Below are positions 41,331-52,077 of a stretch of DNA of 64,000 nt, one piece after another. The notes under the pieces were generated by a model that had not been told where the DNA came from, did no database searches, and was given only the letters and a program-made list of their open reading frames with translations. The position numbers were made by a program, and so were the translations under genes. Numbering within the stretch: position 1 is the stretch's first letter; each line of letters opens with the position of its first letter. Source of the DNA: Marasmius tenuissimus (lineage: Eukaryota > Basidiomycota > Agaricomycetes > Agaricales > Marasmiaceae); contig JAQOTA010000053.1 in the NCBI GenBank assembly GCA_029532415.1, positions 4,340,001 to 4,404,000 on the forward strand. The letters run 5' to 3'.

Positions 41331-41584
41331 GGTGAAGGTGTGAGGTGATGAGTAAGCGTTGGTCAAAAAAGGAAGGGAGCGTCGGGAGGGAGGGCACGGG
41401 GGCGGGAGCTTGCATGACTGAGAGGACTTGAGAGGATATGAGGGAAAGATCTTGAGGATAACGAGGGTATCTAAGGAAGTTATTGAGAGATGCGGCAGAC
41501 CACATCAGTCCACCACAAACCAAATGGTTCCAGCGGCCCGGTTCTGCCCACTGGTTTGTAGTACAGGGGTGGGACGGTTAGGTG
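41331..41584 (-). repeat. KDZ right terminal inverted repeat
   Basis: Reverse complement of 19259-19512 with a few mismatches. It is followed by the ATATTTT duplication at 41585-41591. Confidence 0.92.
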
Positions 41585-41769
41585 ATATTTTGAGAGTTAT
41601 TCGTCTTTCATCTGAAATGAATGAACGAGTCCCAAGTCTACTGTTTCAAAGTAGAGTCACTACTAGAGAGAGAGTCGGGGATTGGCGCGCTCGTGTGCCC
41701 CTAAGGATCCCCGACTCTCTCTTGAGAGGAGGGCTTTGTAACTGCTCGATTGTCAAACCACGCGAGAAT

Positions 41770-42180
41770 TAGTGTTGCGTAAGTTTGGTCCCAACCTGGT
41801 AACTTACTAGTAAGTTACCAACCTCCCCTCGGAGGCACAAGTAACTTACCTGGTAAGTTACGGTAACTTTTGTCACGTGTATTACCATTTATGGAAGGTC
41901 ATTCCGGAAGTGCTTTCGAGATTTTTCGTTTCCGGCTTTTTTTGCATGATTTCAAATGTTCGCAAAAAAACACAAATTCGGCTGAATATTAGGACAGTTA
42001 GGCTCACCACCTGCAGCGCAGCGATCAATTCTTTGAGTTTTCTATTCGTCACATGATACCTCTGAGCGTAACTTACCTACCCCTTCCAGACCTTCCAGGT
42101 AAGTTACTAGTAAGTTACCGGTAAGTTACCTGGTAAGTTTGGGTTTCGGTAACTTTGGTCGAGTTACTTACGCAACCCTA
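41770..42180. mobile_element. hAT-type MITE packed with GTAAGTTAC motifs
   Basis: 411 bp with ends TAGTGTTGCGTAAGT and, from the right, TAGGGTTGCGTAAGT. It is flanked by a perfect 8-bp duplication GCGAGAAT (41762-41769 and 42181-42188). The subterminal zones contain many direct and inverted copies of GTAAGTTAC and GGTAAGTTACC. There is no coding capacity. TA-GGG-like ends with an 8-bp duplication suggest hAT. Confidence 0.85.
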
Positions 42181-42331
42181 GCGAGAATGTCAAACTAGCA
42201 CATGACCTTCATCACGTGTGCTATATTCGTGGCTTTGAGCCACGGGTGACAGAAACAAGTCCCTTTAATTTTCAACCCTTCCATCTCACTACGCGTTCTT
42301 GAGTACTTCAACCCGGACTTTGACCACAAGG

Positions 42332-42863
42332 CAAATGGGGACTGGCAACTCAATTCATTCTGTCGATTACACCGTAATCTTGCCTCCTTCTATCCAGTTG
42401 TTGGTATTCATGGGTTGGCAGGTGAGCTTTGCCCGGGGGTCGGGTGACTGTATTCAATCACAGTGGCCACTAGAAATGAAGGCCCTGCTTCAAGGTCAAG
42501 CCTAAGTAAGTGATAATCGATAAATGCTGGTATTCGACGGGCTCTGGATTCAGATATGGGGAAGCCTCAACTATACCACGCGTTGTATTGGAAAAGTGCC
42601 TACTAAAAGGCTGGATTCTGATCTCCAACGCTGCAAAGCTGGGAGGAAATTACATGTTCCTCATTATGATTTATCCATTTGTCGACCCGGTTGCAGATAG
42701 AGGTGAATTGCCAGTTCATCTCTGGGGGGTTGCCACGAGGTCGCCATATTTCGTGGTGAAGATTAATATTCATGTTCCGGATAATCGGCCCTGTGCTTCG
42801 GATACTTCTATCTATCTGAATGACGAGTATCTGTTGACTTTCGCTGCTGGAACTCCACAGTGA
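42332..42863 (+). CDS. Small unrecognised gene or pseudogene
   Basis: Two plus-strand frames look protein-like. One starts at ATG 42332 (MGTGNSIHSVDYTVILPP). The other ends at 42863 (with GWILISNAAKLGGNYMF and YFVVKINIHVPDN). A GTGAGC after GWQ could be a donor, but I cannot join the two frames cleanly, so the start or splice is uncertain or the gene is broken. The second half has alternating hydrophobic segments like beta strands. No family recognised. Confidence 0.35.
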
Positions 42864-43178
42864 ATTCAAGTCTCCTGAAGAGTGAATGTGTGTTTATTAC
42901 ATAGTTTGGGATACATTGCAGGTAATGTCTCTTCTTGGGTGATGATAATAATCATGGAAGATTGGTTCATCATTTTTGTAGAAAACAAAGAGTCGGGGAA
43001 TGGCGCGCCCGTGTGCCCTTAGCATTTGAATGGGGGGGAAGGAGAGTTACTCTACGATCACGTGGTGATTTCTCCCGACAATGCCGCGTGTCCTCACCAC
43101 CACTCCATGCATACCCAATCAACCCCTCCTCCTCCTTAGTTTCGTCAACAGCGTTCTAGATATTTACCTGGAGGAACG
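42864..43178. other. Duplicated upstream region of family X copy 2
   Basis: No gene. It contains the GTCGGGGAATGGCGCGCCCGTGTGCCC block also present at 41675, and the CACGTGGTGATTTCTCC block related to 2590, 51970 and 58315. It is the 5' flank of family X. Confidence 0.4.
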
Positions 43179-44040
43179 ATGTCTGTATCTACGTCATCGA
43201 CGGTTCCCATGGACAATCCATACCTCCGGGCACGATCGCACTACAAGAAGACTAATTCGAGCTTCACATTCCTACAACTCGACCAGACGTACGTCAAATG
43301 TAGTGGACGCTACTGCTGCTCGACTCGTTTCGATTCTGCTCAACCATGTGCTGTTTCCGAAGAGCCGGATTCCTCTGTGAGTGCCTCTCCCTCTCCACCT
43401 GTGCGTGCTAGAACAAATTCTCTGCAGACCAGTGTTGTTACTCCACAAACAATGACAGGTATGCTCACTTTCTATCGATGACCAGCTCATTATCTATCCC
43501 TATAGACGAATATGAAAGCCATGACTCGAACTGCTCATACTCGATGTCCCCTCTATACATCTCGATACGATGTTTCAAATGGATGTTTCGGTAGGAATGG
43601 GGCCCCCACATGACCAACATATTTGGCGATGCTCATCGGACTGGGTATGTCTACGGCGCGAACAAAGGCTGTTTTTGGTGTTGATGGATTGGAGGAGACG
43701 ATTTGAAGGATGCGAGATGATGGCGACGGCGATGAGGACAAGATTGAGGATAAAGTGGGAAGCAGAGGACGGGGAGAGTAGTGAAGAGGAAGAGGGGCTA
43801 CCAGATCCTAATACCGATGACGGTGATGAGGAAGACGTTCCTCAGGCAAGCCCAAAACAAGAACAAGGTGTTCCCCCGACACAACTCGAAACCACGCCTC
43901 AGCAAGCGAACGCGAATGCACGCCCTCAACCATACACCGGGCTCCAAGTGCTCCCTCCAAAGACATATCGACTATCCTGAAATACGTTGGCGAGGGTGGA
44001 AGATAAAAGCCGTGGTATGAGCTCTGAACCAGGTGAGTCT
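43179..44040 (+). pseudogene. Family X, copy 2 (best preserved)
   Basis: ATG at 43179 opens MSVSTSSTVPMDNPYLRA, then SHYKKT and a Ser/Pro-rich stretch ending PQTMT, where a GT intron leads to DEYESHD. Later blocks (43690-43980) encode an acidic stretch and PPTQLETTPQQANANARPQP. The blocks are in different frames with no obvious introns between all of them, so this copy too may be broken. Function unknown. It converges on CGS copy C. Confidence 0.45.
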
Positions 44041-44389
44041 CACTCTTATCATCCTTCCCGAGAGCTAATTTCGACGCTCTTCTCAGCTCCGACAAAAACG
44101 CACATCCTCCTCTGTGCACCTCGAAGATGCAATCATCCTGTTTGGGTTCCGAACCAGAATATGGGCCGAACTATTAGACGTGTTGCTTCGGTACTCGAAG
44201 AGGTCAAAACAGTGTAGTAGATATGCGTCGTAAAGGACAGCCGGGAAATTTAGGAGTGGAACGTGTCTGGTTTACCTCTAGTCTACCATCGTCGGGGGCA
44301 ACAACGATTCTCTCGAACAAGTACGATGCAGGATGATTGATGAACGATGGATCTTGGATTTCTATGTCCATTCCATATTCTACAACACC

Positions 44390-45800
44390 CAGAGCTAGGT
44401 TTTTGGCCAGGAACGAATGAATTTATGCCATCTGCTCGTCGTAGTACACCATACCTTTGCCACCTTCCACAACGTAGCATTAGCGATCCTGAGGCGAACG
44501 TGAAAGTATTCCCTAGAACCGGTCTTCCATAACAAGCTAAATCATCGAAGAAAGCTTCAGTGCTAAGAGGCGACGGGGTTACCCTTATGGAGAAGAGATC
44601 GCCGCACCCCCCGCCCCAGTTTTTGAGGCGACGAGGTTGATGGCGGGTTGGCGTATGTGGGGGAGAAGACTCGTTGGGATCCGCGGATGGCTTCTGTGCT
44701 GGAGCCAATGATTTCGATTTGTCTTCAAAGTCTCGGGAACTACGTTCCATGAAGATGGCGGTCCTGATCAGTGCGACGATCTTCGTAAGTACGTCCCGTC
44801 GAGCATCCCTTTGAAAGCAGCGTAGCGTTGGGCTTGAGCTTGAGGGTTCAGAACGAGAATCTAAAGACGAATTAGACGGGAAAAAGAAAACAGGAATGGG
44901 AACAAAGAACAGACCTGCCACCCATTCGAACTTCAAAGCCCAACTGAACAGCTTGATCACTACCAACCACGATATCCGGCATACGACCCAGCACGCCTCC
45001 ACATCCATTGGATTGCACGGTTGTCTCGTCGATGACGATCGAAAAACTGTATAGGCCTGCCAACGATTGCTGTAGTCGAGGGAGGTCTGCGGATCGGAGA
45101 GAGGGTTGAATGGGAAAGTGGTAAGGCTTCTAAAATTGCGTCGGACTGGTTGAGATCAACATCATCTTTCCAGGTGGGTAGTGAGACGGAAATAGCGTGA
45201 AACGTGAATAGAAGAACAACTGAGCCCAATGCAAGGGACGCATCGGGCTTGGCGACGCGGTGGTGGTGAAGAGAAGAACAAAACGTTGAGCGTATGATGT
45301 TTAATGACGGAGGTGAGAGTTTGGACTGAAGGGGATCGCAGATGGTGAGGGAGCGAGAGTAGAGAAGATCGCCAATGGCTTCTGTGTTGGTTTCGACGAC
45401 TCTGATTCGACGGTGAAGATATCGAGAGTTGCGTTCCATGAAGCTCGCGTCTTGATCAAAATAACGATTCTCGTACGTTGTTCTGAGCAATGTAACATCG
45501 CCTTTGGGAGCTCCGAGCGAGGCTTCAGAACGATAAATTAGTCTCATTCAATGAACGAACGGGGGGAGGAAGAATACGCACCTGCTTCAGCGGACGATAG
45601 AAGCCTCTCAGACTATGTTCATGAATTCCCGATCGTCTCGTCAGCAAACTATATCGACCCGCCACGAGCGGAAAATAGACAGCGCGAAAACTGAGTACTG
45701 AGTACTTCAGGGTTGGATTTGGTTCCGGCGTGGTCGAGGCTCGCCCAATCGTGGTTCTGCTCGTTGTCTCTATATCGATGAGCGGGTTGAGGTCTCTGTC
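44390..45800 (-). pseudogene. Cystathionine gamma-synthase pseudogene, copy C
   Basis: From high to low coordinates: the same misplaced C-terminal-half piece as in A, B and F (45540-45380, YFDQDASFMERNSR, RRIRVVETNTEAIGDLL), then the N-terminal HAISVSLPTWKDDV (near 45180). Next comes the LAGLYSFSIVIDETT region (45060), FMERSSRDFED (44750), GDLFSI (44600) and DLACYGRPVLGNTFTF (44500). The segment encoding the PYTD/GPGCHF region is missing, so there is an internal deletion plus stops. Confidence 0.6.
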
Positions 45801-46720
45801 GCCCATTGAAAATCCCAATCCCGACCAGAGGGTAGAAGCTGTTCAAGCCGGACAGTCTGCATCCTCAACCAGCCACCCTCGAGTCGAAACATACAAAGTG
45901 CTTCGAATGCATATTGCCGAGCCGTGCGTCTACCATTATTATCTGAGACCCCATCCCAGGTGCCTCCATGAACGCGCGAGACTCTTTGTCGATATCCTGG
46001 TTCTTGTGGCCTGAATTAAGAACATGCGTCAATTTCTGAGCTGCCTGCACGAGAGCTGAGACTCACCTGCACATCGTGGTCCGTAGAAACGTAACTTGTT
46101 GTATGAGATGCTGGCGCATAAAAACACTAAATCTACCCCAGAGCGATCCATCAATCGCGATTTGTTAGTTCTAGTAGGCACTGAAGATTCATATACAAGA
46201 CTCACGAGATAGACAGAATCCTGACAGTACACAGAACTTCGAGACCGCTCAAACCTTCCAACTTTGTCTCCTTACATCCAACATCCTTCGTGCTGCACTA
46301 GAGCTCTGAATGACAGTGCCTAGAAGGGTATCGGTCAAGCTGAACACAGAGCTCGAGCGCCTTTTCGATTTCGTGGTGGGCCAAGAGTAGGCTCGCCGGA
46401 CGGAGGTCCGGCCCGATTTCTGTATCTCTCTCTCTCTCTCACGACCAACACACCCTTAGTTTTTTCTGTCTCTTTCGCTGTTCTGATTCAACTCCTGAGT
46501 ACTGAGTCCTGGTTGATTCCCATCACGGCATCACAGAAGTTTCTGCAAAACCGCCACTAACGGCAAAGTTTCACATATCTTTACTGCCATTCGACTGCGG
46601 AAAGGTCAACAGCACTTTGTTGGTAACGATGCTCAGTGATGTCGATGGTCAACCAGACGGTCTTGGTTGCTGCCCCTTTCTTGCTCAAAACCACCTCACA
46701 GCTCGACCCTGAAGAGACCT
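45801..46720. other. Intergenic region upstream of the kinase gene
   Basis: No gene is supported. A (TC)8 run lies at 46425-46440, and an inverted repeat GCCGGAC/GTCCGGC at 46394-46411. A plus-strand piece near 45960 (HERARLFVDILVL) resembles [12 protein letters not shown] in the kinase linker (48170), so a fragment of a related gene is likely. Confidence 0.4.
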
Positions 46721-49246
46721 ATGGCATCCGGGACGGAATTGAAACGCCTTGAACAGACCCTCAAGTGGACTTTCGCGGACAAGTCGAGGTTGCAGGGCTT
46801 CTTGGCCAAGAAGGAACGTCCTGCTCAACGATGGCTGGATCGTATGCAGCAGGCGAGTCTCAGTCTGTACGAGAACCGAATGCAATCTGACCTCCTTCCA
46901 GCTCATAGACTACCCAGATTTATCGCCAGAGTCACGACCTGCAATCTTCATCGCCATGCTTCGTCTGTCAAAGAACTCTGGCTTACACCCAACATGTCTG
47001 TCGATACAGAATGTGAAGAAGATTGGAGAATATCCTATCGCTGCGGGAGGGTTCGGGGATGTCTGGAAGGGAACTATCGGCGACTCGAGCGAGTTGGTGT
47101 GTTTGAAGGTCGTGAAAGTGTACCTCAAATCTGACTTGGTAAAATTGACAAGTGTAGGCTGTTTTGCTGTCCGTCGACATATGACTGACTTCCTGTCTTC
47201 GATAGGAATACTTGCGGGAAGCGATTGTATGGCGTCAATTGAAGCATCCCAACGTATTGCCCTTCTTTGGAATATATCGACTCGAGCACACTCAGCAGCT
47301 GTGTTTGATTTCTCCGTGGATGGAGAAGGGAAATCTGGTTGAGTTCTTGAAAGCCACGAAAAGGGAAGATGTGGATCATTACACGCTGGTGAGTTATGTG
47401 TTCGGTTTCCGTAGTGCGTGGTGCATGGAATGCGTTATGCTGATGCAGTTCTCTCAAGGTTTATGACGTTACCTCTGGGTTGGCCTACCTGCATAGCAGG
47501 AAGATCGTTCACGGCGATCTGAAGGGCCTCAATATACTCATTACATGTTCATTCCGAGCTTCCATTGCGGATTTTGGCTTGTCCCGGATCACTGACACGA
47601 ATGGCCTCCGAATCACTACTTCTACGACGCGGCCTGTTGGAACTACACGATGGCTGGCCCCGGAGCTACTCGTCGGGAGCGGAGGGCCGTCAAAGGAGAG
47701 CGACATGTATTCTTACGCATGTGTCTGTTATGAGGTGAGTCCAGATGCAAGCTCGAACTTATCGCAAAATCTCAGACTGGCTTTGTATGCAGATCTTTAC
47801 TGGCCTTCAACCGTTTCCTGAACTTGCGAACGAGATGACGGTAGCCTTCAATGTCGCACAAGGCAAGCGGCCCTCGAGGCCTGAAGGGGCACCTGAACTC
47901 TCAGACGTGATGTGGGGTCTTATGAGCGTGTGCTGGGATGCAAACCCATCCTCTCGGCCAAGTGCTAGCCACGTCCTTGAAAAGGTCAAACGAATAGCTG
48001 TAAGGGTACTACCGGCCTCAGACTGGAGCGAGTCCCTGTTCACCCAGGTCTGGGAAAATGTCGAACATCGGTCTCTCTCCCCCGGATCGCCGAATGGCTC
48101 TCAACTCGGAGTCAATCGGATCTTCCCCGACTTGCTGGAAGCTACCCCGAGCCCTTGGATGCACGAGAGAACAACCCTGTTCGTCGATCTAATCGTTCCA
48201 AGTACGACTACTCATTTTTTCACTAGGGATCCCGTCCCCGATTCTCTCCCCTTCTCGTCTGTCGATGCTCCAGCCACTTTCTCCGAAGTCGAAACTCGAC
48301 TGGACGACGATTCCGGCCCATCAAGTTACCGCGCGAAGGATGTATTGTCGCACCCAGATCACTCAAAGAACACACATGAGGCACATTCCCAGATTCAATC
48401 CAACGGTAGTCTCCCCACTCCGTTAGAAACGGACGTCGAACCACCGGAGGTCCTGTCAAGCCCTACGCAGCAAGCTCCGTCGTACGCCAAGCCAACAGTT
48501 CCCTCGCTTGAGGGCCCAAATACATCTGTGAAGGACGAGTTACACCCAGTCGTAGGGACAATCAAAAGTACGTAGTCCCGTTCTGAAACCGCCATCATAT
48601 CCATTTTGTTCGCAGCAGCATTGCCGCAATCCCTTCAAGTAGTCATCAAAGATTTTTGGAACAGTGTGAGTGGTTTAGAAAGAAGTCCATGGCAACGAAT
48701 TGGACCTGACCACGCACAGAATTGGCCTCAGCTTGACACATCCGCCGTGGGAGCACCGCTTCGGATTACAGAGTGCCAACGCAATGCCCAGTCTACAGGG
48801 AACGAGTCAGGCGACCCAGCAAAGCATCTTGCGTACCAGGAAGCCTGCACGCGAGTTGTTAGAGCTCATTTCACCAAGTTGGAAGTCTTGGCCAGAACCA
48901 CTGGTGACGATCAGGAGTTGAGTCTCATTTTCGATGACCTAGCGAATTCGTCGCTTCTGCAACATTGCCGTCCTGATACCGAGCTTATTTCGCTCTGTAA
49001 CACATTTCTTGAATCCGCGCATGGATGCTCGCGAATGAGGGTTCTCGCTAATGCGGAACCAATAAAGGCTAGGTTGTATGACTGGATTGAGGTATGTACA
49101 TCGTTCCTTATCCGACTTCCACACATCACTAATTTTGTTGCTGCACCTCCACTTGACATGGTTCTCTCTTCCCTGCATAGACTTTCCCGGAAAGTTTCGC
49201 TCAAGAGGCCGTGGCCCTAGAAGTACAAATCAGCACCCTGCTCTGA
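46721..49246 (+). CDS. Tyrosine-kinase-like (TKL) protein kinase with the NACHT-family C-terminal module
   Basis: ATG at 46721; an earlier in-frame ATG exists at 46667. The first intron (46853-46901) has a GC donor and AG acceptor and joins RMQQ to [12 protein letters not shown]. The kinase domain has a glycine loop ([11 protein letters not shown]), a Lys in CLKVVKVY, the catalytic loop [13 protein letters not shown] and [11 protein letters not shown]. All key residues are present, so it should be active. Later introns fall before [16 protein letters not shown] and IFTGLQPF. A Ser/Pro-rich linker follows, then a C-terminal module (48755-49090) and last exon (49181-49246, [10 protein letters not shown]) shared with both NACHT genes. 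Substrate unknown. Confidence 0.8.
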
Positions 49247-49769
49247 AACAAGTGGTATATGTGAAATTACGATTAGTAGAACTTCGCTTTAGTTCGCATC
49301 ATCGCCATGTGCTATGGGGTCGTTGCAAGTACGTATATACAGTATGGGATTACACGGTATCAGAAAACTTATAGATATAACATGATACAACCTTGTAGTT
49401 GGATACAAAAGCAGCAGAATAATACACTTGAAGTCCTGTTGGAGGATCCGGAATACGCGGTAGATGGAAGAGGACATACATGTAATTGGATACAGAATGC
49501 GAGGAGCAAGCAAAAACGACGATTACTATTTCCTGTTGGAGGAAACCACGATGTCCGAAAAAGTATACGGGGAGAGATGTACGTTTCAATGCGGCGTGAT
49601 GGAGGAGGTGGCGATGATGTTGATAAACGAGGGAAAGAGATAGAGAGCGAGAGATGGAAAGACATAGAACGAGAAAACATGTAGTTGGATACGAATGCAA
49701 CGCTCGCGCGTCAGCGCAAGAAAGAACCAAATTCCTTTTGGAGGAACCCCAAACGGAGAGGTGACTACG
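49247..49769. repeat. Duplicated 3' flank of the kinase gene
   Basis: Shared with 14627-14919 and 63045-63560, including TTGTAGTTGGATACAAAAGC and GTCCTGTTGGAGGATCC blocks. Within it the GTTGGATAC-AATGC and CCTGTTGGAGGA motifs recur two or three times, so it has internal repeat structure. No gene. Confidence 0.55.
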
Positions 49770-51790
49770 CCTCCACCCCGCCACCCTCTCAGCAGCCCCC
49801 ACCGCCCCCTCAAACACCCTAACAAGCCCCCCCCTCTCCTCCAACCCAACACTAACTCTCACAAGCCCCCCCTCAACGCCAAACTCCTCCGCCCAATCCA
49901 ATTCTCCATAATGAGCCAGAAGCGTAAACGGGCACGCCAACGTAAAGTTGGTCCCTAGACTCGGTCCCTTATAACAAGCGAGATTGTCGAAGAACGCTTC
50001 CGAAGCGACAGCGGAGGTGAATGTGATGGAGAAGAGACCGCCGTACCCCCCTCCCCGGTCTTTGAGGAGACGGGGTTCGTAGTGTTCGGGGGTGATGTAT
50101 TCCGGGTAAAAGACTTGTTTGATTACGCCCGAGCGGGAACGGAGAAAGTCGCAGATGGCTTCTGCGTTGGCGTCGATGATTTTGATGCGTCGGTCGAAAT
50201 CTCGAGAGTTGCCTTCTATGAATATGGCGTCTTGGTCGAGATAGCAGGCTTCGTACGTCCTCCGAAGTGTTTGTTTTAGAGTAGGGTAGTGTCAGATTTG
50301 AGGGTTCAGAACGAAACTTCAAGGGTCAAGACGAAACGAATTAGACGGAGGGGAAAGGAACGTACAGAAAGACGCGTACGTACCTTCCACTCAGAACATT
50401 CGAAGCCCCACTAAACACCTTCGTCAAACTACTAACCACAATATCCGCATACGACAACGCCTCCACATACATGAAATTCCCAATTGTCTCGTCGATAACG
50501 ATCAAAAACCCGTACCGGTCAGCTAACTATCGAAGTCGGGGGAGGCCTGCAGATCGGAGAGGGTTCGACGGGAATTCCGTGAAGAGCGCTAGAACGGGTG
50601 GGGTGTCGGTGTTGGTAGAGGATTTTGACTGTAACAAGGCCTCAAAATTGTCGAGATCGTCGTCGGTGTCGTTACCGAAGAAATGACAGCCGGGGCCCCA
50701 TTTTTGGAGGACTTTGAGGGTGTCGGTGTATGGGAGCCTACCATCCATGGTGTGTCAGAGATATGCAACCAAAAATTCATAGCCGAGACGGTACGTACCC
50801 AAAACAAACACTCATCGCCGGTGGAAGCGTAGCCAAAGCCAGCTGATGTGCACTCCAAATAGCGTTCATCCAGGTAGTAAAGAGATAATCGTCGTCCTCC
50901 GAGAGTTCTGTGGCCCCTCGTGTACTCGGAGGTAATACATCACCCGCATTGTCGTCCCAAACGAGGATACCCGAGTTTCTTCAACGCAGAGCTCGTTTGG
51001 CCGTTGCGGCGGCTGTGATGGGGAGAACACGACCGTATCATTCTTCTAGGTAATCGTCGTCCAGTGCCTCGCCACCCACGTATTACGTTGACCATTCGAA
51101 ATTTTGGGTGATTCTTTCACAGAATAATGTCGATTAGATACTTTTTGTGGGTATCGCGGCGGGGAAGAGACAGGTGTAGTGGGCGTTCGAGGCGCAGAAA
51201 CATCCGGAAGGAGAACCAGGCAATGTTCCGCTAGACGACTCGATATGCCACTCCCTGCGTGCTGCTAAAATTGTTTCGCGAGTGGGAAAGCATCTTCCGA
51301 GAAAAGCACGATGTGGATGTCGAATAACGATGCGGAACCGTCACCACACCGTGTACAGTCGCTGGAGCTGATGGGGACGCCGCCATTCTTGTTTCCTTTA
51401 TCTTCTGGACATATCAAAAGCTGGATCAAACGAGCTGGGACGGTTCCGCCGTTTTGTGAAGAACGGTTGTGAATGAAGAACCGACAGTGTTTGGCGACCG
51501 TTTTTGTCGGGAAAAGTAGGCATTGTTCGTCCTGTGCTCCGAATCTTTATTCGTAAATTTGAGCAAGCTAGCAAGGCAACGTTTAGCCGCAAACTTCTAG
51601 AACGAATTTGCGTGTAGAACATACTTTTCTTGTGCTGGGATGTACGAAAAAAACGTTGATATATACAGACCATAGCGTCCGTGACTCGTTTCTCGCCCTC
51701 TTTGTACCCAACATTATCTTTCCAGGTGGGCAGCGAGATAGAAATTGCGTGAGGCGTGAATGGAGAAACAGCTGAGCCCAGAACATTAGG
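49770..51790 (-). pseudogene. Cystathionine gamma-synthase pseudogene, copy D (longest)
   Basis: The N-terminal half (51790-51060, AISISLPTWKDNVGY) is frayed. The C-terminal half is almost clean: [20 protein letters not shown] (50740), [11 protein letters not shown] (50580), [17 protein letters not shown] (50500), [15 protein letters not shown] with the PLP lysine (near 50418), DQDAIFIEGNSRDFDRR (50230), KQVFYPEY (50110), GGGYGGLFSITFTS (50040) and PSLGTNFTLACPFTLLAHY (49940). A TAG interrupts it before LADRY (near 50526). It shows best what the ancestral host gene was. It converges on the kinase gene. Confidence 0.75.
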
Positions 51791-52077
51791 GATTGTTGGG
51801 GGTGGGCTGGTCTTGGAAGGATATCAAGTCCAATGTGTGGCTCGGTAGCACTGTTTCGTCGATGTCGAAAGTGGGAGCATATCCGAGCAAAATGAGTGAT
51901 TTGAGCGAACGGAGACGGGAATGATGAGGTCCGAGGAAAGAAAGAGAAAGAAGGGAAACAAGTGACTTCACGACCACGTGGTTATTTTTCCGACAATGAC
52001 GCCTTGTCGAGCCTAACCACCAACCACCGCGTTCACCTCGCCGAATCGACTCGCCTGAGGCCTCCCTCGGATTTTGA
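51791..52077. other. Intergenic region between CGS copy D and family X copy 3
   Basis: No gene. It contains a CACGACCACGTGGTTATTT block (51968) shared with the upstream regions of the other X copies, so it is probably the divergent promoter. Confidence 0.4.

Larger units (their letters stand above)
19259..41584 (+). mobile_element. KDZ-superfamily DNA transposon carrying seven genes, 22.3 kb
   Basis: Terminal inverted repeats of about 254 bp start CACCTAACCGTCCCACCCC at both ends (19259-19512 and 41331-41584, only a few mismatches). They are flanked by a 7-bp direct repeat ATATTTT (19252-19258 and 41585-41591). Inside are a KDZ transposase and six further multi-exon genes on both strands. 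Removing a nested gypsy element (8,801 bp plus 5-bp TSD) and a solo LTR (712 bp plus 5-bp TSD) leaves about 12.8 kb as the original unit. KDZ stands for Kyakuja-Dileera-Zisupton, large DNA transposons expanded in basidiomycetes. The transposase is now broken, so this copy is probably immobile unless helped in trans. Confidence 0.9.

Noticed and set aside
19259..41584. A TET/JBP dioxygenase, reported next to some fungal KDZ elements
   Set aside because: None of the six accessory proteins shows the HxD and distal H pattern of that family.
19252..41591. An 8-bp target duplication for the KDZ element
   Set aside because: Only 7 bp (ATATTTT) match on both sides; extending either way breaks the match or enters the terminal repeat.
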